A stretch of DNA of 64,000 bases from contig OW799236.1 in assembly GCA_941918925.1 (NCBI GenBank), positions 76,386,713-76,450,712 of the forward strand, read 5' to 3'. Source of the stretch: Phyto melanocephala. Its lineage: Eukaryota > Arthropoda > Insecta > Diptera > Rhinophoridae. The notes under the pieces were generated by a model. The model did no database searches. It saw only the letters and a list, made by a program, of their open reading frames with translations, and was not told the DNA's origin. This document shows, one piece after another, positions 21,624 to 33,390 of this stretch; within the stretch, counting starts at the first letter, position 1, and each line of letters begins with the position of its first letter. The position numbers were made by a program, and so were the translations under genes.

Positions 21624-22081
21624 TTATACCCTTCACAGAGAGTGTAAGTGTATATATGGGTTTGTCATTCCGTGTGAAATTTCTACAATATTCATTTCCT
21701 TTCCCATAAGGTATATATTTTCTGAATACTTATGAAGAGGGGAGTTTAAAAAGTATTATCCGTATGTTGAAATTAGTTTTTTGAAGCACCCCAACATCAA
21801 CAAGACCCTTGTGTGGTATTAAAATATTATCAATATTTGGAAGCAGGTTGGCATTCAAAATCATTCATTCTGAAATATAAGCAAATAAACACGACTGCCT
21901 CTGTTTTTCCTCTTATTTTTGCAACAACAATTAAAGCCTTTAAGCCCTAAGATAACGTATAGATACGTTTTTTTTTGACTGCTTGTAGACATAATATGCC
22001 TTAAGAGGTATTCGTGAAAAATATTGGCCACATCGGTCACTTATCTGCTAAGGTAAAGGCAAAAATTATTTGAAAAAATAA
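21624..22081 (-). repeat. Family A repeat, copy 4, inverted and interrupted
   Basis: It begins TTATACCCTTCACAGAGAG, continues TTTGTCATTCCGTGTGAAATTTCTACAA, and later matches the inner part of the long copy at 51970 (AATATGCC, GGTATTCGTGAAAAATATTGG, TCTGCTAAGGTA). It stops at AAAATAAA, where the mariner fragment at 22082 begins. The hairpin end is missing. Confidence 0.7.
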
Positions 22082-22179
22082 AAGGTTTTCCAATAAGAGT
22101 GATATGATTTCTTTAAAAAAATCTCCAAACTTTTCTCTCAATAATTCAATGGTTGCATTTGCTGTGTGCCACGTAGCCA
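22082..22179 (-). mobile_element. Internally deleted mariner fragment, same family as 1-503
   Basis: The left end AAGGTTTTCCAATAAGAGTG is the terminal repeat seen inverted at about 478-502. About 20 bases inside, the sequence jumps into transposase: on the minus strand, TGGCACACAGCAAATGCAAC and AGAGAAAAGTTTGGAGAT correspond to bases 108-160 of the first element. So the region between the third catalytic block and the terminus has been deleted. Confidence 0.8.
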
Positions 22180-22299
22180 CAAAATTATTATTTTGTTATT
22201 AACTTTAATCGCTATGTAATAAACTCTTTATACTAAAATATGTTTCACTTTCTCTGTACAACTTCGACATGCTATTAAAATACTTTCGTAAATTTAGTC

Positions 22300-23280
22300 T
22301 TTTAATGAAAGTGGACGTTAAAGTAGGCGTGTCAATAGAGTTTCTGCTAATAAATAAAACTGAGATATTTCAATATTGTCCTTTATTCTTCCAAAAACTT
22401 TGTCCATAGAGAAATTATATGAATTTGAGATAAAGCGTTATATAAGAGGTAGGCGTTAAAGTAGGCGTGTCACCTTCATGACAGTGACGTTGACGGGAAA
22501 GCTATATGTACGAAATTTCATCATCATACCTCTAGTTTTGTCTACTTTATGAGCTTTAAAATTTCATTAACAGTAGATAACTTGAAAAGTGGGCGTTATA
22601 GTAGGCGTGTCAAAGTAGTTTCTGATAATAAATTGAACTCATATATTTCAATAAAAAGTTCTCCTTTCAAAATCTTTATTCATAAAGAAATTATATGAAT
22701 TTGAAATAGCGTTATATGGGAGGTGGGCGTGTCACATTTATTTTCCCTTAGAACAAAAAAACAATGTTTGCAAAATTTCGAAATCATACATCAAATTTTT
22801 TCAGTTTTATTACGTTTTAAATTTTGAATGTACCGAAAAATACACTGCGCGGTATCAATTTTCGAATGTTATGATCTATATCTCCTTTCCTTATTCATAG
22901 ATTTTGACAATTTTCGGGAAAAAATATTTTTTTTAATCAGGAAATATACATTCGAAATTTCATGACTACATCCATGCGTTTGGACACAATTTCATTTTAT
23001 TCGATGTTGGAAGGACATGGTTTTTTGACCTCCTCTTGAATTAGGAGCTATAACTCTCTTCCTAATATTCCGATCTAGCTCATTTTCAATACCAACAAAC
23101 CTTGTGTATAAGAAATATTCTGGCAAAATTTGAGCCCCGTAGTTTTTTCGGTCCGACCTTTATCGAACAGACGGACAGTTGGACAGGCGGACGGACATAG
23201 CTAGATCGTCATAAAATAAGACTCCGACTCAAAAAACATATACTTTATGGGGTCTAAAATGTATAATTCGATGTGTTACA
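22300..23280 (+). repeat. Family B dispersed repeat with internal duplication
   Basis: A non-coding repeat marked by GTGGGCGTTATAGTAGGCGT, AAATTATATGAATTTGA, GGAAGGACATGG, GAGCTATAACTCTCTTCCTA, GACGGACAGTTGG and ACTTTATGGGGTCTAAAATG. A unit of roughly 280 bases is duplicated: the GTAGGCGTGTCA to GCGTTATA block occurs at about 22315-22480 and again at about 22590-22735. Other copies are at 44990-45275, 45470-46080 and, in part, 36115-36235 and 60515-60640. The end block resembles family A, so the two may be related. Confidence 0.65.
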
Positions 23281-24236
23281 AACAAAATCATAATCATAAT
23301 CTTTCAAATCAATACGTTTGGCCATTAATATCATAGTTTTTAATACTAATTAATATTTTTCTCTACTCACCCACGATAAATTATATTGTAACGACAATTT
23401 GTAACCAAAATGCAAGTTTATTCGTTTAAACTGTTAGAAACACACCCCATTAAATGCTCACTAAAAAGCAGAAGCGAAACTTCATATAAAAATAAATCTG
23501 TTAACACCAACCATTAATTATGTCAGGGTCTACTATCTCTCACTTTTTTGAAACGTTTTTATTTTCGGTGGATTACAACTCAAGTGTGTATTTCCTCATC
23601 GACAAAGTGTTAAAAACAATACAACAAAAAAAAAAAAAAAAATAAAACTGTTTGTCATAATGAACATGAATGAATGTGTCATAAAGTGCAATTAAAAAAT
23701 CTAACACAATACGAGGCAATAACTGAGACTGACTTGTTTAGATAACATAATTATACCTTTGAGTATCCAACTAATTCACTCTTTCCCACACCCACAAATT
23801 CTCACATTTGAACCGACCGCACAAACACATTTGTTAATGTAAATAAAACATCGAAAAAGGAAATATTAAAAAAATAAAAACAAAAAATGAAAACAAGAAA
23901 AAAAAACAGATCTGATGACCACCCGAGTGAACCGTCATGTACGGTTAGATGTAAAAGTGTATGTAAATGGGTTCTGTAAATACACATGTCCGTACTTATA
24001 TTTGCCCTACAGTTCTGTTTTGTTTTTGAAATTGAAACATTTTTTTTTAGATTAAAGGAAACACTTTAAAGGCTAATATTAAAATGGGAGTAAACTTGAT
24101 ATATTTCAAAATTAATTACAATTTTAATTCTATTAACGAGTTTAAGATAATTTATTTTTAAATAAAAATTATTTTATTATATTGGGTAGTTTTTTCAGGG
24201 AAATATTAAAAAAATATAACTAAATAAAAATAAATA
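23281..24236. other. Unassigned AT-rich region
   Basis: No supported gene. A 16-19 base A run lies at about 23624-23642. Confidence 0.45.
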
Positions 24237-24238
24237 TA

Positions 24239-24884
24239 CAGTAGACTCGCGGTAACAAAAAAAGTGCCTTACGTACTACTCTGCAGCGTTAACACAGTGA
24301 GAAAGCCTTATAACGTGAACAAATTTGTCCTTATCCAAATCTTTTTTATAAAAAGGGGTATTCCCGTAAATGATTGCACAGGTTTAGTTTAGTGCACGCT
24401 GCTGATTTATCATGATCTAAACTAAAGTTTTGTGAAAAATTTCACAAAAAACTACCAAAATTCTTAAGTTAAACTTCTTATAATTGAAAAGGCAAAAAAT
24501 CCTCGCTCTTTTAGAAATTTTGAATCTTCTGTGGACTACAATTGCTCCAACTCGTAATGGATGACAGCTGACATTTTTGAAAATCGGTTTAAGAAGACTG
24601 TGAAGAGGACATCACATTAGCTTTTTTGAGAGAATGAATTTGTTCAGCAATTAAAACTTAAAAATTAAAAGATAATCCAAAAAAAGGAAACATTTTCTTA
24701 AATTAATTTTTCTTACTAAAACAATATGTACAATCCGAAATACAAAAAAATATATAAATTTGAGTTAAATCACATGTCTAATTTATATGGAAATTTTAAA
24801 GAGTTACACCTTCGTTAACATGAACAACTTCGCAAACGTGAACACGCTCGGCTTTTAATAGTTCACGTTACCGCGAGTCTACTG
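24239..24884. mobile_element. Pogo-like non-autonomous TIR element with TA duplication
   Basis: The left end CAGTAGACTCGCGGTAAC at 24239 is matched by an inverted GTTACCGCGAGTCTACTG ending at 24884. The flanking dinucleotides at 24237-24238 and 24885-24886 are both TA. CAGTA-type termini with a TA target are typical of the pogo/Tigger group. The 646-bp inside is mostly non-coding. An inner stretch around 24560-24620 (TADIFENRFKKT) may be a trace of the transposase tail. Confidence 0.8.
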
Positions 24885-24999
24885 TATATTGATTTTGAGC
24901 TTTTTAACAGGGAACATAAGCAGGGTTGTCCAATCAAAACGCGCGATGTTAATAATATAATAATATTTTATTGTTATGAAAGAAGGGTCTGTAACAATT

Positions 25000-25330
25000 A
25001 TGTGAGAAACAAAATATCGGTCAAATGCTCGCCACGGCTTTGGTGGCTTATTCTAACCGATGGTTTGTATTTTCAATGTCACTGAGACATAATTGAGGTT
25101 CAAGAGTACTAATGTGCTGAATTATCTGTTGAATTGTTCTTGGCTTAACCGTTCACTCTAAAGAAAGTACTTCAGTGGTGTCAAATCACATGATCGTGGC
25201 GACCAATTAACGTTCGATTCTTGCCCGAGATTCCGGTCTGTTATACTACAACGGACAAAAGATCTTCGTTACTAAACTCGGTTGATTAAATAACAATTGT
25301 TCAATTCACAAGCTGTCGTACATACACATT
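25000..25330 (-). mobile_element. Mariner-like transposase C-terminal fragment
   Basis: On the minus strand VNWSPRSCDLTPLKYFL (third catalytic Asp) lies near 25165-25215. A following frame reads IQQIIQHISTLEPQLCLSDI near 25085-25145. The same tail (IQHINGIEPQLRLSVI) belongs to the more complete element at 36536-37713, so the two are one family. The frame changes between the two blocks, and the N-terminal two thirds are missing. Confidence 0.75.
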
Positions 25331-26083
25331 TTTCTGGTAATTTCAATATTATTATTTTTTGTACAAATACGTCATAGCTGAAAAAGTAATTACTATCGCC
25401 GTTTTTCTTCAATATGAAGAAGTGAATTCAGAAAATGAAATTTTTATTTGTGTTGTAAGAAAAATAAATAATATATTTTCTACTCTTAAAACTACTTGTG
25501 GACAGTTACGTAACAATGGCATTTTTTTAATTTATAAAGCTTATTTAGAATTAAAATAATCAAGGGTATTAATATTAAGTATATATAGAGAAACTGAAAA
25601 AAATTATACTGTTACTTTTAAAACTGCCAGAATATGTATGATGAATTTTATTATGCTTATTATGCATATTTTATTCTTCTTTTAAACTTATGAATGCCAA
25701 AACAATGAAATACATAACAACAACTTAAATATATACATATATATTCTCGCATACAAATGTACGTGCAAAATTTTAGCGAATATAAGGAAAATAAATAAAA
25801 AAAAAAAAAAAAAAATAAAATAAATGTAGTAGGTAAAGCAAACTATTTTGTACACTACATAATACAACATATACATATATACATACATAATATAACATAT
25901 AAATATTCAAGCAGTAATTGGAAACAAAATAACAGCCCTCATTAACTAAATATATGATATATTAATAAAAATCAGATAATTGCAAATAATTAAATTTTCT
26001 TCAGAAATTCTTGTTTATATTCAGTTAATTAGAGAAAAATACAGAAAAGCACAGTACTGGAAAACCAATTTTACTGTTAAGTG
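25331..26083. other. Unassigned AT-rich stretch
   Basis: No supported gene. The frames at 25359-25559 and 25688-25888 lack recognisable domains, and the second translates an A-rich run. Confidence 0.45.
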
Positions 26084-27555
26084 CACAGAAAAAAATAAAA
26101 ATGAATTTCAATTACTAAATTAATATTATCAATTAAAAAATTGTTTATATAAATAAAGCGTTTACTGTAGGGTTAGGTTAGGTAAAAAGGCTGGTGCAAG
26201 GTTAACTTTACACCCTCACCCAGAGACCAGAGACGTCATCTAATACTATTTTTCTCCAATTGTAAAATGCCAACTTACCCACTTCCATTTCATTACTTTT
26301 CGATGGAGACGCTGGATTTTCTTTATCATGTTGAAGTTTCTTTTTATCTGTACGCAATTTTAAGCCATTTGGCCCATTATTAATATAAATTATCTTAATA
26401 TAAAATTATACTTTAAAATGACCTGAAAAGAAAACAATACTCTTTTTTAGTAGTTATATTTAGCATCAATATGTACATACGAATCTATATTTTTAATTAC
26501 ATTTCGATACTTATATAATATTAATTTAGTATAAGATGTAGGGTTCCACCATACCATATCAAACGTCGGATTTTCAAAAATAATTGGTAGCATCAACGGC
26601 CTAGACATAATGGAATATTTACCGGTACAAAGTATTGATCAGGCAGAGTAAAGAAATTCAACTGTCTCACCTATTAAAATGAGAATCTTAAGAAATATAT
26701 CAGGATACAAGATATATTGGCTTTGAAAACTCTGAAACTCTGTCTGTCTGTGTGTTAGCTATAGACTCCAAAACCATAAATACGATTGGACTCAAACTTT
26801 GGCAAGTTGTTTAACACATTCCAGGAAGTATTTATGGGTGGTAAAAAGTGGGCGGAGTTACGCCCATCAAAAATAAGTTATCATTTTTAGCTACTCGCAC
26901 TAGAACGATTTTTCTAAAACTTTGCATACATATTAAGCTGTCATGACTATCTAATTTCGTGATTAGAAAAGTGGGCAGGGCCATGCCCATAAAAAAATTT
27001 AAAGTTATGAGGAACTTGCACTGAACCGATTTTTCTGAAACTTTGCACACATACCGAGCTTTCATGACTACAATTTCTTGATTAGAAAAGTGGGCAGTGC
27101 CACGCCCATTAAAAAAGTTATAATTGTAAGCTTCTTGCAGTTGATATTCAATTAAAATTAAGAATGCATTTTTATTCATTAAGGGGCGTAGCAACGCGCG
27201 CCGGGCTTGGCTTGTTTAAAATGAAACTGAAATCCCTTATTATACTCAAAACGAGACGTATTACCAGAACTTTTTTTTATAGATTGGCCATATTTTTATT
27301 ATTCTACTCCTCGAATAAAAATTATATTAAATTTATGATTTTTAAATAAAGATTTTTCGAAATCAAATTTTCAAAATATGTAATTTTAAATAATTTTTTT
27401 ATTGTTTTTTTTCAACTGACAGAAATCTCTGCTTTTCAAAATATTTTATATCAATTAAAACAAATAATTAAATTATTTAAAATTATAATTAGAATATAAA
27501 AACAATTCAAAAAGTCAATTAATTAAAAAAACTTTTAGCAATATTTTTTTCTGTG
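26084..27555 (+). mobile_element. Family C TIR element, copy 1, with insertions
   Basis: It starts CACAGAAAAAAATAAAAATG and ends TATTTTTTTCTGTG. The reverse complement of this element matches 61507-62466 at both ends and in the middle: TTTCAATTACTAAATTAATA, then AATTACATTTCGATACTTAT, GTAGGGTTCCAC, GATCAGGCAGAGTAAAGAAA, ATTACCAGAACTTT and TTTCAACTGACAGAAAT. Relative to that copy it has an extra block at about 26165-26400, which begins with GGTTAGGTTAGG, and a Helitron-like block at about 26720-27215. No transposase is encoded. The superfamily is unknown. Confidence 0.65.
26720..27215 (+). mobile_element. Helitron-like insertion with three tandem repeats
   Basis: A unit of about 115 bases occurs three times. 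Each contains AAGTGGGC, a GCCATGCCCATAAAAA-type palindromic stretch, a GAACCGATTTTTCTGAAACTT block and CTTTGCACACATA. The start (TCTGTCTGTGTGTTAGC, ACTCCAAAACC) and the end (GCAACGCGCGCCGGGCTTGG, resembling the GC-rich hairpin that closes insect Helitrons) support a rolling-circle element. The corresponding site in the inverted family C copy (61507-62466) lacks this block, which shows it as an insertion. The exact CTAG end is not preserved. Confidence 0.55.
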
Positions 27556-28975
27556 TGTATTGCTTCTTGGAATATTAATTTGGTGCATTTTTTATATTAT
27601 TTTTAATGAATATCTATAAAATGAAATTACATAAAAAAAATTTTATTACTGTTTTTGTAAATCCCTTCCTTCAATTTCGGTCATTAATTCGCTCTGTATC
27701 ATCAGCTTTGTAATTAATATTTTTTTTTTTTTACTTTTTTTAACAAAACATGAACCAGCCTCAGAGTTGAGTAGAGTACATAAAAAATACACTATTCATT
27801 TAACTGAGTAGTATGTATGAAATTCATTGCTTAGAAAAACTATGATTGTGAGTATAGTTTTGTTTTCTTGAACTACTTCAGTCTCTGGTACTTATCAATC
27901 ATTATACAATATATCTTCAGAATTACCTCCACCTGTTTCTAATCAAACTTTCAAATCTATTTGTTTCATCTATGTATGTCATAAACATAAAAATCAGAGA
28001 GACACACGAACGTACATGTATTTTTCTTAGAGACGGACAGATTAAAGTTGCTAGCACTGTTTTTATAACAACTGATTTGAGAGTTCCTGGTTGTTTTGTG
28101 ATTAGCTTGATGTTGCAGTTTATTATTAATAAACTCACGATCATTGATCACGCTAAACATTGTGTAAATGTGTTAAAAGATAAAATCGCTACTGGCTTTC
28201 ATTTTCATTTAAAACTTTTGTTTCAATATTAATAAACAGAATTGCAATATTCAGAGCGATGATAATCCTCAGCCAATTCAATTATCATCAATATACTTGA
28301 GCTTATCATTTGCATATACTTATACATATACGAACAAATTTGTTTTTAATATACATATGTATATGTATAACATAGTATAGTTTGACAACAGGGTAACGTA
28401 ACAGGTCGTTAGGGCACATAAATATACTCTTTTGACAAGACAATATATTTCAAATTTTCACATACTTTAGGAGACCATAAAAGCAAACAACAAATCAAAG
28501 TTATTTTTTTGTGTGGTATCTCCAATTAAATATATGAGTCGTAGCATGACGTGAATTAGTATAATGTAATTAGAATTTTGAGCAGTTGACTTTTGAGAAT
28601 ATATTTTAAATTCAATTTTAAAATTTTTAAAATTTTTTAGATTGCTTTTGATTTAGAAAATTTTCTTTTCGCAACTTAAGTTTTCTCAAAATTCCACAGA
28701 TATGTAAGAATGGATTGTTTTGTCATTTTTTTAAAACTTTAAGCGAATCTAAGTTCACTGATAGTCCTTAAGATGGGTTAGTAACATAAGCACAGAGAAA
28801 TAATACCATTTCCAGCTACAGCGGTGTACAAGGACTTCGTTTTACTACAAATGTAGGGGATCAATAACAGCAGTTGCGAAGACAATGTAATTTACATAAC
28901 AAAAAGATAAGATTTCTTTAAATTCTTTAAATTATATTGTAACACCATGGCGACTTATAAAGGCAGTGACAGCTT
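27556..28975. other. Unassigned region
   Basis: No supported gene. The overlapping frames at 27923-28232 show no family resemblance or splice context. The rest is AT-rich. Confidence 0.4.
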
Positions 28976-29009
28976 TTTTTACCCTTCACACAGTGAAAAT
29001 ATTTTTTAT
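28976..29009. repeat. Family A terminus, isolated
   Basis: TTTACCCTTCACACAGTGAAAA matches the TATACCCTTCAC end of family A. The usual downstream block is not present. Confidence 0.4.
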
Positions 29010-29204
29010 GAAAGTTTTAAATAAAGCTTGTAACATTTTTAAACTTTTTCATAAATTTTTGGGGTTTAAAGGTCTACTGATGATCTGGGATAAGCACCAG
29101 TGAAATGCATATAAACCAGCTTAAACCCAACAACCAACAAAACAAACATTTTGAAAACTATCGGGAGAATATCCTGAATAATTAGTAAATTTTTTATTTA
29201 ATTT

Positions 29205-29300
29205 TTTTTGAGATGAATGGTGATACAAGCAATTGTTATTGCATGACTACAAGCTGGAAGGGTATATAAGATTCGGCACTGCCGAATATAGCACCCTTAC
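29205..29300 (-). repeat. Family A hairpin end, inverted fragment
   Basis: GAGATGAATGGTGATACAAG, ATTGTTATTGCATGACTAC, AGGGTATATAAG and ATTCGGCACTGCCGAAT are the reverse complement of the first 100 bases of copy 1 and match 13018-13110. It may belong with the terminus at 28976. Confidence 0.7.
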
Positions 29301-30514
29301 TTGTTATAAATACTAAGGCCTTGACGGGACCCTAAGTGAGAGGATACATAACATTAAATAGTTAATATATCATCGAAGGCTCTATTACCTAAATTAAAAG
29401 TAGTGTGTCAGCTGATGCTCCTCAATTATTTTTTGGAAATTATTCGCTACAGTATTGCATACTGCCTGTTTTTCATCAGAAAAAAAACACAGCATTTTTT
29501 ATATTTGTGCTTTACTTTTTGTTATTTATTTATTTGTGCAAAATAAGAAAGCATGATTAAGTAAGCACTTTCTAATTGTACTATAGAGACCAACGGATTG
29601 GGTCATTACTTTTAAAAATCATGTCTTCTACAAGAGTTCTTGGAAGCAGGTAAGTACTATGTAAACGATTCAAAAAACGCTAATTAAGTTTGCTGGTGGA
29701 ATGTTTTGGTTCATAAAATATATTCAAATCGTTGTTATTTTCCATATATTAAAGAGAAACATGACTAATTCAATATCGAACAGCCAAAACGCAAAAAGCT
29801 AGAGGCGTGAAATTTGTACAATGGGTTATTTGTGTTGTGTAGATTTGTCCGATTTTTAAGAATTCGAACTTAGTTGAAAAAATTTTTCCAACATATAAAA
29901 TATGTAACCTTATATTTGCTAAATAGGAAATGATACAGTTTAACTTTAAAAGGCATTGTAATCTACTTCAAAAATAAGCTGGCATAAATCTGTCCCTTTT
30001 TTGAATTTTCATCCCCTAAGGGGCAAAGATTATATTTTGATACCCTTTAAAGTTACAAACACATAAAAATAGGAAACAAATTTATATTGTATTAGTGTTC
30101 AGCAAAAAAGTTTTGCACTGGTTCAATGTGAATAAAATTTTTCATGACTTTTAAATTATAAGTGCAAGAGGAGACATGAAGAACGCCTTCCCCAAATTCA
30201 AAATATTCAGCCACTAATGATGTACTTCAAAATACATGCAAATACATTCAAAAAATATTAAACAGTTCATGTAAACAAACGTTATTAACTCATGAAACAT
30301 GGATTTCTTTTTACCTAATATGCATTCGTTCTATGCACTTATTAGAATGAAGTGAATTTTGTTAATATTTTCGTATAAAGACATGCTTTCCAATGACATG
30401 TTAATGTTAAAATCAAGCTTGTTTCACACAAATTTAATATTTCTTTGGCTTGTCTTTTTTTACTGACTTATTCCGTGAAAAACATGTGAATTTTTCACCA
30501 AGAGAAAAATTAAG
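29301..30514. other. Unassigned region
   Basis: No supported gene. Around 29560-29740 a faint Tc1-like reading (TIQKTLIKFAGG) is possible but too weak to call. Confidence 0.35.
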
Positions 30515-30548
30515 TCAAAGACAATAGACTATTGTCTATTGTCTTTGA
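30515..30548. repeat. Perfect 15-bp hairpin with a 4-base loop
   Basis: TCAAAGACAATAGAC at 30515-30529 is followed by TATT and by its exact reverse complement at 30534-30548. Its function is unknown. It could be a cruciform-prone palindrome or the scar of an excised element. Confidence 0.8.
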
Positions 30549-32799
30549 TCAAGTGAATGTTTTATTTAATGTTACACTCACTTAGAGCAGATCGCGACGT
30601 CCTCTCTCTTTTTCTCCTCGCCTTTAGAAATCACCTTCATGAATTAAATAAAAAATTAGAGCCCGTACACAAACCGAAAAAGTTCTAACTCCAAGATTTG
30701 AATTCTTAAGTTTAGCCGAAATCGTTCTTGAAAATTCAAGTACGATGTATTTCTGGTTTTCTTAAAACAAGTACACAACGGACTTGTTTTACAGAATCAA
30801 GTACAAGACTACTTATAAAAATTACAATTAACTTCTTTAATGTCTTATTTCTCTTAAATTAAAAAATAAAACTGTTATTTTTTAGACAAATTTCTTAGGT
30901 AAACACACTCTATAAAATTTCAATAATGTTTTTTTTTATAATTCTCATTTTGTTTATCATACTTCAGCTATAAGTAATAAGGTTTACAACAATAACGCTG
31001 TAGCAGTTGACGAGTTAACTTACGTTTCATGCCTTGTCCGTTATTTTTCTTTTTTAATTCCATTAAAACGTATCGCTATATAAATGCCAAAGTGTAAGTA
31101 ATAAAGATACTGTGCTATGCAATGATCAAACAAAGCTACGAATTCTGGGAAAAAGGAAATTTTTTGAATAATTCAATCTCGTTTATAATTTAATGAATAT
31201 TGTTTACGTCAAGTACGGTGTCGGGCTTAAATCACGCTAATAATTCTTAAAATCAAACTTTTTTCGGCCTAACTATTCTTAAAATTAAGAAATTCGTACT
31301 TGGCACATACATATGTACATTCATTCTTAAATCAATTTTTTTTTACTTGGTACGCACTTCTGACACCGCTACGGCCTAATTTAATTACGGATTACTTGAT
31401 TTATTTTTTGAATGTGACTGCAATGACAGATATATTTTATATGAATTTCCATCTTCTAAATTCCACTTGTAACATTTTTTCTAATCATTGATTTTTAATT
31501 TCCACTAATCTGGACAACAAATTCAATATCAAACGGTGGGAGTGTGTAGGTAATCCCAAAAATAATTTTATTAAAACTAAATTCTTCTATAAAAACTAAC
31601 TTTTTTGTTATGCTAAAACTATCGATAGAAATAAATGCTAAAAATATTATTAAACAAATCTCTACAAAGAAAACAACAACTTTAAAAAAGGCGATTAATC
31701 GTAAATATTTTTATGATTTTTTTTTATAGATTTCTGTTTGTATTTTGGCACAATCCATAAACTATCCTCAGGCCATAAACTTAGCCGTTTATTAAACAAC
31801 AGCAAAAAAAAAAGTAAATACAAATACAATTTATACTTTATGCATATATTTTAATAGTTGGTGTCTGATGTTTGTATTCGCAAAAAAAAAACCAGTGAAA
31901 AAAAAGAAAGACAAGAAATTTTATTTTAACATGGAAAATGAATTTTTTTTTATCAACTGCGGAAATCGAAAATATATATCAACAATATAAACAACAACTA
32001 CAATAATAACAATAATAATGGAAAAATATAAAAACGGAAGGGATGCTTCACCAACACAAATATACTAACGTCCTTAACACATACTCACACAAAGTGTGCA
32101 GCCAGGCACTTAGTCAGTCTGCCATTCAGTTAGTGAGCATAGATGTGTATAACCGACACACGTTTATTCAGTTCTATACAAAAAAAAATTAAAAGGTTGA
32201 GTGTATGAATTTATTGTCAAAAAATATCAGTGTGTGTATAGAGACCGAATGTGCTGATTTACTTGTGGGCTCACAATTCATTCACTCTTGTGTCACACTA
32301 AAACGTACCCATACGCACACGTACACACACGTACACACTCATCCATACACGTAACAATTCCAAAGATTTTGTATGAGAAATATGTATTTCATTCATGATG
32401 AGGATGTGATGACGAAAAAAGGATGCTGGAGGTATTTCTCTTGTTACTTTTATTGTTGTTGCTGTTATTATTTCAGTGGTTGATTGTACTGGTAACAGAG
32501 CTTTACTGTTTAAGTACATATGTATGTATGAATGTACATACTTATATACGTTAGTATAAATATTCAAACTACATAAAAACTACTTACTACACTATCACTA
32601 TCACCACTACTAAATATTGCATATATAAAAGCTTTAGGGTGTAAAATAATAAGTGTTCGTAGTAAAGTAACTCGATATAACTACAATAAATGACAACAAC
32701 AATACTAACAACAATAACTACAACAATTCAATCACTATAACTATTTGAAAACGCACTAGCAAATTCCTTTATTGAGGACTGCGAGCAATTAGGAAAAAT
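30549..32799. other. Unassigned region
   Basis: No supported gene. It is rich in CA and CAA repeats at 32040-32370 and 32690-32730. A frame at 32298-32567 on the minus strand overlaps this repeat-rich sequence and has no domain. Confidence 0.4.
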
Positions 32800-33385
32800 G
32801 CTTTAAATCGAAAATTGTTGATAAATTTACTTTTACAAACTGCGGGTCAAATTTTCACACATCCTTCACACTAAAGTAGTTTCTGGTTTATCAGCCAAGA
32901 CCGGCGACTTAACATATCTTCAGTGAAGATAATCTAATGGCGTCACATTACATGAACGAGGTGGCCATTAAAAATATTTCTCTTAGTAATATGCTGCTGT
33001 GGGACATTTGACATCATTCTGCTGAAGCAACTTGTCTACAATACTAATTCCTTACTATTGAGGTAAGGAAAAGTTGGTAAGCATATCTCTTTACCGCTCA
33101 CTGTTTACTCTATCGTGTTGACCGTCGTTATGTGTGAGGACATATGCATCAATGATTCCACCGGCCAATAAAGCAGACCAGAAATAACGATTTGCTGGAT
33201 ATAAAGTATTTCGACAATGACTTGAAATTGTCATTGCTCAAAATGTGGCATTTCTGTTAGTCGACATAGCCATTTAACCAAATATCTGTTTCATCCGATG
33301 CCCTATGAGTTTGTCAAATTAAACAATGTTTCCAAAGTAAATCCAAAATTCCAACTTTTTTATTTAGCTCACAAATTGTGTGGTG
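32800..33385 (-). mobile_element. Mariner-like transposase remnant
   Basis: On the minus strand the order is DETDIWLNGYVD and QKCHILSNDN (first catalytic block, about 33230-33300), AYVLTHNDGQ near 33120, VDKLLQQNDVKCPTAA near 33000-33045 (second catalytic block, with Asp before V), ATSFM-CDAIRLSS near 32930-32965 (counterpart of PRSCDLTPLDY), then YVKSPVLADKPETTL near 32865-32915. There are stops and frame changes throughout. It lies next to a second mariner remnant, with a Harbinger-like element between them. Confidence 0.75.
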
Positions 33386-33390
33386 TTTAA

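Noticed and set aside
29621..29649. ATG with nine codons running into a strong GTAAGTAC donor
   Set aside because: Very short, and the following sequence has a faint Tc1-like reading (TIQKTLIKFAGG), so a transposon origin is as likely.
30655..31230. Possible element with GAGCCCGTACAC and an inverted CGGTGTCGGGCTT end
   Set aside because: The two ends match over too few bases and no target duplication is visible.
32298..32567. 89-codon minus-strand frame with a varied composition
   Set aside because: It overlaps CA and CATA repeats at both ends and shows no domain or splice sites.
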